A stretch of 17,147 nt of DNA from Mycoemilia scoparia (Eukaryota; Kickxellomycota; Kickxellomycetes; Kickxellales; Kickxellaceae), in contig JANBPU010000315.1 in the NCBI GenBank assembly GCA_027575805.1, positions 1 through 17,147 of the forward strand, read 5' to 3'. The translations under genes were made by a program, and so were the position numbers. The notes under the pieces were generated by a model. It saw nothing but the letters and a program-made list of their open reading frames with translations, made no database searches and was not told where the DNA came from. How positions within the stretch are numbered: position 1 is the first letter of the stretch; each line of letters starts with the position of its first letter. Below are positions 1 to 8,892 of the stretch, piece after piece.

Positions 1-34
1 GCGAGAAGACATTTAACAGAAAGTCGCCGAGGAA

Positions 35-889
35 TCATCCTACTTGAATTAGAAACGATCGTCCATGTAGGCCTATATCAGTTTGTCTTTTTGTGTTACT
101 GCCATTGCCTTTTCTTTTAGGACCTAATGAAGCCAAGCCACCATTGATATTCCAGTCAGCAAGCAGTACAACAGATAATCTACGATTATAATAATATAAA
201 TATAAATAAACGGAAATTTCTTAGTTATGATGTTGTAGTTATAAAAGTGCAGTATAAACGTATATATATATTTCAAGAGAGAGAGAGAGAGAGAGAGAGA
301 GTGTGTGTGTGTGTGTGTGTATACTTACAATCCGACAACTATGCAATATCTGATATGCTTTTCATCCAAATATCTTAGTGACTCTTCTTTCTTTGTAACC
401 AATTTGAGTATTAATTGGAGCATTAATAATAACATGATGCCATAGCACACACAGGCAATGGTTGCATTAAATATCTATATACATATGTATATCAAATAGT
501 AATAAAAAATAAAAATGGTTAGTTTGGTGTGGTTTGATATAAACTCTATAGTATTATATTGTTTAAAAGAGTAACAAGTGAGTCAGTGCGACACTTACAT
601 TAGGCTTGGTATATTCTACTATAATGCTACCTAAAATGAACGTAATGCCGCAAGCTGACATTGCTGTCACAATAGCCAAAAGTGTATCAATTTTTCTATC
701 TTTGAATCTAGGAATCTAAAATTCAGAATAAACCAGGCACACAGGTATAAATGTTAAGTCAATTATGTATAAATATGTGTATAATGTGTGAGTAAAAATA
801 AGAGTTATAGTTACCTGCTTTATATTAGGATTAGTGACTACTGGTGCTACATCAACGATTTGTTCTCTATCATTTTGTTGACTAGACAT
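35..889 (-). CDS. Small predicted membrane protein, four exons (join 889-815, 715-599, 474-329, 179-35)
   Basis: Not recognised as a known family. The model was assembled from splice sites. It starts at the ATG at 889-887 (A at -3) and has introns 814-716, 598-475 and 328-180, with donors GTAACT, GTAAGT and GTAAGT and acceptors TTTAG, TATAG and CGTAG. Exon phases (0, 0, 2) keep one frame to a TGA at 37-35, giving 160 residues. Intron 2 contains a CTAAC branch-like site. The protein has a polar N-terminus (MSSQQNDREQIVDV), then three hydrophobic stretches: about residues 35-57, 66-88 and 109-124. A basic, glycine-rich tail (GPKRKGNGSNTKR) follows. This suggests a three-span membrane protein. 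If intron 3 is retained, a TAA directly at the donor ends the protein at 113 residues, without the third segment. Exon 4 is the least certain part and could hold a further intron. Gene existence is well supported; function is unknown. Confidence 0.68.
277..320. repeat. Compound microsatellite (GA)12(GT)10 inside intron 3
   Basis: An uninterrupted run of GA units (277-300) passes directly into a run of GT units (301-320). It lies within intron 3 of the membrane-protein gene, starting only 8 bases downstream of that intron's GTAAGT donor on the minus strand. On the transcript it reads as a CA run followed by a CU run. Confidence 0.95.
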
Positions 890-1984
890 TTTTTATTTCT
901 ATGTTTTAAATAATAAATTTTATGTATATATGTATATTTTTTAATGAGTTAAGGTTAATTTTTACAAGGCTGCTTCGTTTAATGCTTATAATCAATTTAG
1001 ATATCTCTGTTGATATTAATGTTGAATTCAATATATGTGCGCGTATATGTCAATACTTTATATGTGTGCGCGAGCGTCTTTTTGTATAATTTCGATAATA
1101 AATAAATTGCAGACAACAAGAAGTAATAATAATTGTAAATAATTGAATACAGAGAAAAGAATAAAATGTAGTTAGCTGAAAATATGACTGGTTCCAGCTA
1201 CATGCCCATTTATTTATTTATCATTATGTATGTCCTGATAACTTTGATTCCAGAACAATCGTACAAAAACTAGTGAGTCAGGTAGTTATCTAACATATAT
1301 AGTAGTGATAAAGTTGATAATAGCATGGGTGTAAGTAGCTAACCAACCAACCAATTGTTACTACAGTAGAGAAAGAGAGAGAGAGATTGAACTCTTAAAA
1401 TATAACCTATAAAGAAATTCTCTCCAATATGGCCCAAAGAACACGATATTCCTATAGAATATAGAACGAATAAACAGATTTGTATGTATGTATATGCGCT
1501 TATGTCTATAAATCAAATAGTAGCACTAGTAGCGGTGGTTTACCCTATTAGTCCTAGTGTTAAGCCCTCCTCTTACACTAATATTTTATAATAGGCTGGT
1601 GATTTATCAGATTCCTACATCGTTTCTTTATCCACATTTTTTGATTCAGGACATTGATAACCAACCTCAATTTTACGATTATTTAAATTTTATATCCATG
1701 TAATCATAAATTGGACTTGGCGCACACATATGAGAATGTATATAAAATTTTATTTCGGTTTTTAATACCACCATACACATCTTTAAATTTCATTCCATTA
1801 CACTGTTGGTTCTTCATACAGCAGTCGTCTCTCTCTCTCTCTATCAAAATAATGTGCCAGTATGGAAACAGAGAGTGATAGAGGCTGTAAAAACAAAAAA
1901 AATCTACCCACAAAAAAAAACAATTTTTGAACAATGTATAAATAATCTCACCAGTAAAATTAATACATATTAAACATTTTTGGT
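890..1984. other. Intergenic stretch, no gene seen
   Basis: AT-rich DNA upstream of the minus-strand membrane-protein gene; its promoter presumably lies in the first few hundred bases, but no clear element is visible. It contains short AG/CT microsatellites (about 1371-1386 and 1828-1842) and tracts of alternating purine and pyrimidine, such as the TATGTGTGCGCG-type run near 1030-1075. A foldback of about 50 bp lies at 1544-1595. Short open frames here have no coding character. Confidence 0.6.
1544..1595. repeat. Imperfect foldback (stem-loop) sequence
   Basis: Two nested inverted repeats share one axis. The outer pair is CCTATTA (1544-1550) with TAATAGG (1589-1595). The inner pair is TAGTGTTAAG (1555-1564) with CTTACACTA (1572-1580), which has a one-base bulge. 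The loop is about 7 bases. It may be a small hairpin in DNA or RNA, or the remnant of a foldback element. It does not resemble the ~120-bp element family elsewhere in the window. Confidence 0.5.
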
Positions 1985-2105
1985 ATATGGATCATAATTT
2001 TTAAAGGGTGAAAGTTCACTAGTAAAACTGGACATCCATTTGGCTGCAATTGCCCCTATAATCATTGGTCACCGAAATTTACCCTTCAAAGATTATTACC
2101 TATAT
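1985..2105 (-). mobile_element. MITE-like foldback element, copy A
   Basis: A ~121-bp element bounded by terminal inverted repeats. The left end reads ATATGGATCATAATTTTT, and the right end on the other strand reads ATATAGGTAATAATCTTT. Its interior is nearly the reverse complement of copy B's, including the shared core GCCAAATGGATGTCCAG and TTTTACTAGT. It has no coding capacity. The TA bases at the ends could be a TA target duplication, but the flanks do not prove this. Orientation is given relative to copy B. Confidence 0.75.
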
Positions 2106-2512
2106 GGAATCAAGGATGGCTTTGTAAAATGTTGGAAATCTACTTCCAGGATGTGAATGTTTTTAGGTGCGAAACATTTGGATATTACAAGTAGTTCAAA
2201 AATTTGAATATAATGATGATTGTAAGGTCCAATTACATGGTTGTTTAGTAATGTTTTCTAAAACTCGTAGTTTATGACCAAAAATTGTTTAAACAAAGAT
2301 GAACACAATTTTCATAAATATTAGTACTTTAGATACTAATAAATTTTGTTAATAAAGGTTGTATAAAGATGCATGGGTGGTTGAGTATAGAAAATTTGGT
2401 TTTCTCTAGTAGTTTAAAGAATATATATGTGTAATATAAATTCTTGTGATATATACTAAAAGCAGATTGTAGCATGAAAGTTAAAAGATATATTATTGAT
2501 ATCATTCTAACA

Positions 2513-2632
2513 ATATGGGCAATAATTTTTGAAGGGTGAATATTGGGGACCAATGATTATAGGGGAATCATAGCCAAATGGATGTCCAGTTTTACTAGTA
2601 AACTTTCACTCTTCAAAAATTATTACCCATAT
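2513..2632 (+). mobile_element. MITE-like foldback element, copy B
   Basis: This is the best-preserved copy, 120 bp. The left terminal repeat ATATGGGCAATAATTTTT is mirrored by ATATGGGTAATAATTTTT from the right end, and the match continues through GAAG(G/A)GTGAA, so the terminal repeats are about 28 bp. The interior carries the family core GATTATAGGGGAATCATAGC and TCCAGTTTTACTAGT. An open frame of 60 codons crosses it, but this has no coding value because the element is mostly palindromic. Confidence 0.78.
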
Positions 2633-2987
2633 GATATTCCAAAACAGGCCGCCACATACTCTCGATCAAAACCTCAAAACAAATCATTGGTAAAATCGGG
2701 GCTTTTTTGTTATTATTATTATTAATATATAGGTTTTTGAGCATAGGGGGGCTCTTGCAAAGGAGAGTGAAAAATTGGGCAGAAGATAATGGGGAGTGTA
2801 GTCAAAAGAATGAGTTTCTTCTGTTCTTTATCTTTGAATCGTATAAATTTATTGAAAGAATATGCTTATTGATTGTATAAAAGTGATTTTATGAATATAA
2901 ATCATTTTCAGAGTCGAAGGTCAGTTATTCCTTTAGGTTACTAATCAATGAGATCATCATGAGGTATATTGTGTGTAAGTTAATAAG
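2633..2987. other. Intergenic stretch, no gene seen
   Basis: AT-rich spacer between foldback copy B and the tRNA inverted repeat. It holds a short TTA/ATT run around 2709-2725 and a purine-rich patch near 2750-2815. I see no gene, RNA or conserved element in it. Confidence 0.55.
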
Positions 2988-3035
2988 CATATCTTTTAAA
3001 TAAGGAAGCTCAGATTTTTTGCCGGAAGCGCAAAT

Positions 3036-3115
3036 GGTGAGATGGCCGAGTGGTCTAAGGCGCCACGTTAAGGCCGTGGTCCGAAAGGGCGTGGGTTCGA
3101 ATCCCACTCTCATCA
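3036..3115 (+). tRNA. tRNA-Leu(AAG), left copy
   Basis: A complete type II tRNA without an intron, 80 bases. The acceptor arm GGTGAGA pairs with TCTCATC, with one G-T pair. The A-box region reads TGGCCGAGTGG. The anticodon stem CCACG/CGTGG closes loop TTAAGGC, giving anticodon AAG (leucine, CUU, probably read with inosine at position 34). The variable arm TCCGAAAGGGC is long, as expected for leucine. The T arm GTGGG-TTCGAAT-CCCAC contains the B box. The discriminator is A, typical of leucine and unlike serine. CCA is not encoded. A T7 run just downstream (3119-3125) is a Pol III terminator. Confidence 0.96.
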
Positions 3116-3138
3116 TTGTTTTTTTGTCTCCCTTTTTT
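3116..3138 (+). terminator. Pol III terminator of left tRNA-Leu
   Basis: A run of seven T residues starts 3 bases after the tRNA (3119-3125), followed by a second run of six T (3133-3138) as back-up. Runs of this kind end RNA polymerase III transcription. The mirror image lies downstream of the right copy. Confidence 0.85.
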
Positions 3139-3199
3139 AGGCGACCACAAGGGTAATATCCAATAGTTTAATTTTAGTTTTTAACTAGAAATAATGTCG

Positions 3200-3518
3200 T
3201 AAGTTAGAATTCTCTACCCATAACTGAAGAAACTTGAATATTATGTTGAAGGAACTAGTAAACAATATTATTAGTACCTCGTGGGAATCTTTTAGAATAA
3301 GTTCAGTTTATTATTTTTTTATTCTATTCCTTTAGTAGTATAGCCAAGGTTTTCCCCTTGTGGTTTTGTCCAGGCTAGTTTTATTTTCTATCTTGAGTTT
3401 TTATTTGTTTATTATCTATTTATTTTATTCAACAACAAAGTCACCTCTATAAGCCCTTCCATTAATATTAACAAACCAAAAATGGAGGAGGTTGGGAAAC
3501 CTCCAAAAAAGGACACTG
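3200..3518. other. Spacer between the tRNA inverted-repeat arms
   Basis: A 319-bp AT-rich unique sequence that separates the arms and forms the loop of the large palindrome. It contains a small perfect hairpin, GGAGGTT-GGGA-AACCTCC (3487-3504), followed by an A run. I see no gene in it. An open frame on the plus strand starting at 3482 runs into the antisense of the right tRNA and is not a gene. Confidence 0.7.
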
Positions 3519-3731
3519 CGACATTATTTCTAGTTAAAAAATTAAAATTAAACTATTGGATATTACCCTTGTGGTCGCCTAAAAAAGGGAGACAAAAAAA
3601 CAATGATGAGAGTGGGATTCGAACCCACGCCCTTTCGGACCACGGCCTTAACGTGGCGCCTTAGACCACTCGGCCATCTCACCATTTGCGCTTCCGGCAA
3701 AAAATCTGAGCTTCCTTATTTAAAAGATATG
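3519..3731 (-). repeat. Right arm of tRNA-containing inverted repeat
   Basis: This is the reverse complement of 2988-3199, with one substitution and one extra base in the T/A run near the inner end. Its outer boundary (3731) corresponds exactly to 2988. It lies 362 bp downstream of the subtilase stop codon's side of the spacer and just outside foldback copy D. Confidence 0.93.
3604..3683 (-). tRNA. tRNA-Leu(AAG), right copy
   Basis: All 80 bases are identical to the reverse complement of the left tRNA gene, including anticodon AAG, long variable arm, internal A and B boxes and discriminator A. A run of seven A on the plus strand (3594-3600) is its T-run terminator. Because its flanks are conserved as well, it should be as transcribable as the left copy. 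The two genes are convergent. Confidence 0.96.
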
Positions 3732-3787
3732 TATTAAATCACCCTCCTATAACTATCAAAGACAATGTTTAAATTCCAAATATCTCA

Positions 3788-3907
3788 ATATGAGTACTAT
3801 TTTTAAAGGTTTCAATTTGGGTGTCAATGTTTATAGGTGCAATCACAGCCTAATGTATCTCCAGTTTTACTAGTCAACATTCATACTTCCCAAATAAACA
3901 CCCATAT
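3788..3907 (+). mobile_element. MITE-like foldback element, copy D (diverged)
   Basis: A 120-bp full-length but degenerate relative of copy B in the same orientation. The left end ATATGAGTACTATTTTTAAAGG aligns with B's left terminus, and the right end reads ACACCCATAT. The interior matches best: TTTATAGGTGCAATCACAGC and TCCAGTTTTACTAGT. It is the oldest-looking of the clear copies. It lies 56 bp outside the right tRNA arm and about 190 bp from the subtilase stop. Confidence 0.68.
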
Positions 3908-4093
3908 TTACATTATTATTACTATTTTTACACAGGTAACAGATTTTATTATATACCTTAAACAACAGTTGCATATAATAAATCTTTCGATGATAAAAGT
4001 AAAATAAAAAGTCTAAAAACGCATGGAGAAAAGAAAGAAATGGTTAATGGATAAAAGCAACAAAATCATTATCAAGATAGTCTATGGCAGGGT

Positions 4094-6976
4094 TTATTCG
4101 TTAAAAGCAGGAATATCTTTGGTCTGACTAATAGTTTCAGTCGAATTAGTCAAATTAACTGATGAAATGACAAAAGAGGGGGATTTCCAAGTTTGATAAT
4201 TCGTGCTAGTAATGGGATCACTACCTGGACGGAGAGCATCGATCTGCACATAATAAGCGCCAGGCTGTAAAATATGCAAGAGTGGGTTCTCAGGATCATT
4301 AAATACGGTTCCATTAACCGCAGTTCTATAGAGCGGAACACCGTCAACTCTCATATTACGACCCAGGTATTTGGAATATCCACGAGACAGGTATCCAGCA
4401 AATGTATTGTTGTTTTTGTGCATTAGTTGGATTTTTAATAACCGAGTTGGGGTTATTAGGCGGAGAGCTACGTCTATGGTGTTGGTGTTGTCAATTGCAT
4501 AGGAGTTTCCTTCGACAACTTTATCAGCATCGTTGTAGGCAAGGATTGGGAATGTTTTGTCGAGTGGATCCATTATTGGGTATTGTCGGTAATCTCCCAA
4601 ATATCCACTGTATGGTATATGGATGGTGTTTTTGTTTCGTCGATTGCTGGGAATTGAATAGGTGTTGACTACAATATATCCGCTATAGAACCATCTTCCG
4701 TCAGGGGTAAGTGTGGCGGGTGGTGTGATAGTCAATGAAATATTCTTTTCAGTTTTGGGCTTGATTATTCCAACATGATCGCCTGGTCTAAAGTTTATGG
4801 AGGCTGATGTTGATCGTTTTTGATCAACGTATGTATCTGATGTATATGAGCCATTCGGAAGGAATGCTGAAATCGAGTCGGCTGCGATATGGTCCAACTG
4901 ATACACGACATTTTTGTTCCCAAATATATTCTTCAATGCAATATTGAGTTTGACCTTTTCACGGGGCATAGTATAGTTTAAATGCAAACTACCTGGACAT
5001 GCCAAAACGTTCGATTCCATCAGGTTTGTAACGTTGGATTTGCCACTCCCTTGCCAAAGCACAGATACAGGCCGATTAGTATCAGGGTTGAGTACCAATG
5101 TTGATTGTTGTTGAACCATAGACTTCAATTCCTCAATATCCAGACCCCATTTTTTATTGGCTTCCAAAGTCAGAGCCATGATGGCAGCGGCATACGGAGC
5201 GGACATCGAAGTTCCAAACAATGTCCTGAATCCACCAAGTGCCAACGGATAAGTAGACAAAATCTGACTTCCCGGAGCAGCAAATGCTGGAGTGGTCCTT
5301 AGCTCAGGATCAGGGCCATAAGGCGAAAAGAATGACATTTTACCAACACTGGTATCCGGATACGTAATAACACGTTGTTCAGTCGACAAATAAGTATGAT
5401 TAGATTTCAAATATTCTTTCATTATTGCAGTATCATTCAACGAGATAATACCCATCCGAATATTTACGGATCGATCTCCAGTTGGAGTGACCGAGCTTTC
5501 TTGAGTATTTCCAATCAATAAGCCAACGGCCCCGGCATCTTGGGCAAAATTGGCCTTTTCAACAAACGTACAATTTCCACGTAAAGCAAATACGATGTTT
5601 CCAGCAACCTTATCCTTATCCAATGGAGCACAACCTTCTCCAGATGAATCTTGATCGCTGGTGGCCCATACAATAGGCACGTCCTTATTATAACTGAAAG
5701 GTAACGAAGTAGGGGACATCGTAACAGCCATTGTATCACTACCAATTTCAGACACAACATTAAGTGCAAGGAAAGAAATAGTCTCAATCTCAAATGCACC
5801 AACACCCATTACGCCTTCACCAACTGCTGGACTAAGGCTAGTAAACAAACCATCAACACCCGAATTTCCCAACGACGAGGTCACAATAATGCCCCTCTTT
5901 ACTAGCTCCGAAGCAGCAACGGCAAGGGCATTTTCAGTCCAAGCGGTTGGACCACCAAACGACATATTAATGATATCCATACCATCTCTTTGGGCCATCT
6001 CCATAGCTTTCAGCAGAATATCGTCAGTGGTCTGGCCACCTGTTGCACAGCTGATAACCCTATATACACCTAGGGTAGCACCAGGGGCAACACCGGTAAA
6101 TAGGGACCCATTGGCAGCAACAATTCCAGCTATATGAGTGCCATGCCCATCGCAAGTATCTAGAGGCAAAGGGCCAGGAGATGGAGGAATTCCTTTATTG
6201 AAATCATATTGGTCGCCGACAAAGTCGTATCCATATTGGAATGGACAATTTGGGGTTTTCCAACAAGCACCCAAATATGGATGATTATAGTCTACACCCG
6301 TGTCGATGATTCCAATTTTTACCCCCTTTCCGGTTAGACCGTATTTCTGACGAAGTCTCTCAACACCCGTATACCTGTGAGCAGTCTCTAGGTTGCCCTT
6401 GCGGTTTGTTGTGGTCGAAAGTGGCGGAGCCTCGATGTTGGGCTGATCAGCAAACTGTAGCTTCTTGCGGACCTCGTTTGGCCAGATTGCTTTGACCATT
6501 GGCAAGGACCCGAGTTTTTGTAGCGTTTCATAGCAATCTACATTTATCGACATGCCATTGAATAGGCGGTGGAATGCTTGGCGCTCTTTCCAATCCAGGT
6601 TAAGGGTGTTGGCGGCTTTACGGAATTGGGATGCTGACTGGTGGCATTTGTTCGTGCCAGGTGTGCCATGGAATTGAAATATGTAACCGTGTGGGTTTAT
6701 GGTGTTTAGCGATGGTTCAGCATATCGTTTAAGCGAACCAACCGTGCTGGATATGATGCTTTCAAGGCCAATATCAAGGCCAAGGTTAACGCCAAGGTTT
6801 ATGCCAGCATCAGCTGTTGTGTTATTAGTCATATTGGAAGGCTGAGCATTTGCAATGGTGCCTGGATATAATGCTGCCAGGAATAATGTAGATAGTAATA
6901 GGGCTGGAAATAACCGAATAGAGGCAAGCCTGAAAATTGTGTGTTGCATATTAGTTCTTGCCGCTTTGATCTTCAT
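4094..6976 (-). CDS. Secreted subtilisin-like serine protease (S8 family, PA-domain type)
   Basis: An extracellular endopeptidase of 960 residues in one exon. The frame is open upstream to 7042, but that position is GTG. The first ATG is at 6976 (A at -3); another ATG nine codons later (6949) is also possible. Both give a hydrophobic signal peptide ending near residues 43-45 (ANA-Q). An inhibitor I9-like propeptide lies at about 97-171. The catalytic domain shows Asp225 in GIIDTGVDY, His278 in DGHGTHIAG, oxyanion Asn371 in LGNSG and Ser590 in GTSMSAP, so the triad is intact. A PA (protease-associated) domain is inserted between Asn and Ser, about 410-540 (VFALRGNCTFVEKA). A Fn3-like C-terminal region follows, with many N-glycosylation sequons. 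No GPI signal or terminal anchor is seen. It resembles the large fungal minor-extracellular-protease (Vpr/PR1C-like) group. Probable role: digestion of external protein or host tissue; the substrate is unknown. Confidence 0.93.
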   Translation of the reverse strand: MKIKAARTNMQHTIFRLASIRLFPALLLSTLFLAALYPGTIANAQPSNMTNNTTADAGINLGVNLGLDIGLESIISSTVGSLKRYAEPSLNTINPHGYIFQFHGTPGTNKCHQSASQFRKAANTLNLDWKERQAFHRLFNGMSINVDCYETLQKLGSLPMVKAIWPNEVRKKLQFADQPNIEAPPLSTTTNRKGNLETAHRYTGVERLRQKYGLTGKGVKIGIIDTGVDYNHPYLGACWKTPNCPFQYGYDFVGDQYDFNKGIPPSPGPLPLDTCDGHGTHIAGIVAANGSLFTGVAPGATLGVYRVISCATGGQTTDDILLKAMEMAQRDGMDIINMSFGGPTAWTENALAVAASELVKRGIIVTSSLGNSGVDGLFTSLSPAVGEGVMGVGAFEIETISFLALNVVSEIGSDTMAVTMSPTSLPFSYNKDVPIVWATSDQDSSGEGCAPLDKDKVAGNIVFALRGNCTFVEKANFAQDAGAVGLLIGNTQESSVTPTGDRSVNIRMGIISLNDTAIMKEYLKSNHTYLSTEQRVITYPDTSVGKMSFFSPYGPDPELRTTPAFAAPGSQILSTYPLALGGFRTLFGTSMSAPYAAAIMALTLEANKKWGLDIEELKSMVQQQSTLVLNPDTNRPVSVLWQGSGKSNVTNLMESNVLACPGSLHLNYTMPREKVKLNIALKNIFGNKNVVYQLDHIAADSISAFLPNGSYTSDTYVDQKRSTSASINFRPGDHVGIIKPKTEKNISLTITPPATLTPDGRWFYSGYIVVNTYSIPSNRRNKNTIHIPYSGYLGDYRQYPIMDPLDKTFPILAYNDADKVVEGNSYAIDNTNTIDVALRLITPTRLLKIQLMHKNNNTFAGYLSRGYSKYLGRNMRVDGVPLYRTAVNGTVFNDPENPLLHILQPGAYYVQIDALRPGSDPITSTNYQTWKSPSFVISSVNLTNSTETISQTKDIPAFNE

Positions 6977-7360
6977 CTTGAATAAGCAGCGTTTAAATAT
7001 ATGTGTGTCTATATGGATAAAAATCGAGCTCTTGAAATTCACTTGTCGGTTAAATTCAGTTCAGTGGTCCAAAAGACTTGACGGTATTGTCAAAGCCAGC
7101 GTATGCGTGCACTAGATAAGTATATGCCAATGGCTGTAAATAAGTATGTGTCTGTGCGTTTTTGCGTATAAAACAGTGTGGTCTGTATAGGTACGTGTGA
7201 GTGGACAGAGAAGCGTTATATAGGCGTTAAATATAAAGAGATGGAGGTGTGTGTGTATATATATGTGTAAAGCAAAAGAAATAGGAAGAAGCGTATAGGA
7301 ATAAAGAAAGGGTAAAGGAGTCGTAATAATATAAAAAGAGGGCGGTAGCACAGCTATTAT

Positions 7361-7437
7361 TTAAGAAAAGACAAGACAAGGAGACAAGAAGAGGAAGACA
7401 AGGAAATTGAAGAAACGAACAATAAAGAAAAGACAAA
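7361..7437 (-). promoter_or_regulatory. Pyrimidine-rich tract (minus strand) upstream of subtilase
   Basis: The plus strand is almost entirely A and G (AAGAAAAGACAAGACAAGG and onward), so the minus strand, which encodes the protease, is C/T-rich. Fungal genes often carry CT-rich blocks upstream of transcription starts. The assignment to this gene is inferred from position alone. Confidence 0.3.
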
Positions 7438-8892
7438 TGGTTAATTATGGACCATTTGTTGCATATGGAAAGACTGTGGTGGCAACAACAACCACTCAAG
7501 CCAGAAACAATCAATCAGGCCGTGGTTATGGGCAATTTAAAAAGTACCTGCATAAAAGGCATTTAGCTGAGAGCCCAAAAACGGGTTTTATTCACGTCAC
7601 TCACAGGCCGTTGAATCAATCAAACCTCGGCCGGCATTGGGCAATTATTTAATGCATGTAGGATTGACAACAGTAAATAATAATTTTTTACTGTTTGCAC
7701 CTACACCAGCATACCTCAGCTGCTGTTGCAGGCTTCATCTATGGCAAAGATCTTTAAGTAGCTCTACCTGCTTGTTCCATTTTTATGGATGAGCACTACT
7801 GCGATATGGTGGTGAACCCTTAAGGGGTTGTTTTCCTTTTAATCCCTGCTACGGCTCTAAGAATCTATGTCTGTTTGTGTATGGGCTATAAACAAAGACA
7901 CACGTAAATATCGTCCGGGCCTAGATACTTTCATTTCCACCTTGTCTCGTCAATAAGGCATTGCTGTAAACAAATAGCATCCTTTTGAATCAACTGCATG
8001 CTCGGTCTCTCTCTCCGTGCACGTATGGTGGAGAGAGTTTAACAATAGGAGGCATGTTCACACATACACAACATGGTCTAGAACAAAATAACAATCTGTC
8101 TGTATTAATAACGGATATTTATGAAAATTGGACCCTGGACTTCCAATGCATGTTTGTTCTCTTTGTTGATATCCAACACATTTGCCATTATTATTGGTTT
8201 GCCGAGTCCTGCAGCCTACGATTAATATACTTGCACTGCTTTCTGCTCTTATGCAATAAGTACAAGACCAAGTGTTGTTATAATTGTTCAATAAAAGGGG
8301 TTTATTGGTTAAAGAGTTCCTTGTCCTGGGAGCTCTGGGAGTTTAAATAGGTTTGGGCTAGAGCGCTCCTAGACGCTTCTATGATTGAAAGGGGAGGGGG
8401 CTGATTAGGGCTGGAGGACAGGAACTCAAGCTCAGGGCTACGCACCACCTGAGTAGAAACATGGTGAAATAGTGGTGATAGGGAGATGTATTCAGTTCAA
8501 GCTCTTTGCCTATGAAAACGAATTAGCAGCAAATTTCGGAGTTCGGCAAACCTTTTATTACCACTTTATTAAGACCACAGCTTAATTGCAGGTTTAGCAC
8601 AACTTGCGACCAACTTTTTTTATTCAATCTCATCTCACATCTCATATCTCCTTTACTTCTATTACTAAAAGTGTTGATAATCATAACATTTGGATCTGCT
8701 CCTAGAGGAGGTGGTCATAATTTATAAACGCTCTGTATTATTGTATATCAATCTCAATTTCATAAATCACATTTCTAAATTATTTATCATCTTCTCTTCG
8801 CTAATAGCAAAATGTACTTGAATTTTAACTAGAATAGTTTGTTGATTAAAATGTGCTATTTGGTAATAATTCAAAGGTAATCGAATCTATGA

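Larger units (their letters stand above)
2988..3199 (+). repeat. Left arm of tRNA-containing inverted repeat
   Basis: These 212 bases recur as the reverse complement at 3519-3731. The arms differ only by one substitution and a one-base length change in an A/T run near the inner end (around 3176-3182 in this arm). The repeated unit covers 48 bases upstream of the tRNA-Leu gene, the gene itself and 84 bases downstream, so this is a segmental duplication rather than insertion of a tRNA copy alone. Similarity stops sharply just outside both ends. Confidence 0.93.

Noticed and set aside
1371..1386. Short AG run as a CRISPR-like or satellite array
   Set aside because: It is a plain dinucleotide microsatellite without spacers or longer periodicity.
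2925..3116. Minus-strand open frame beginning MMRVGFEPTPFRTTALTW
   Set aside because: This is the antisense translation of the left tRNA-Leu gene; such peptides are a well-known artefact of tRNA loci.
3482..3664. Plus-strand open frame ending in SGIRTHALSDHGLNVAP
   Set aside because: It reads through the antisense of the right tRNA-Leu gene and the repeat arm; it is not a protein gene.
6977..7042. 22-residue N-terminal extension of the protease
   Set aside because: The extension would start at a GTG codon, which is not a normal eukaryotic nuclear start; the ATG at 6976 already gives a proper signal peptide.
7407..7652. 81-codon plus-strand open frame in the protease/PUS7 spacer
   Set aside because: The composition is erratic, the first part comes from the purine tract, and there is no motif or splice continuation I could support.
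7985..8350. 121-codon plus-strand open frame
   Set aside because: It does not begin with ATG, is rich in Cys, Leu and His typical of random AT-rich translation, and has no recognisable domain.
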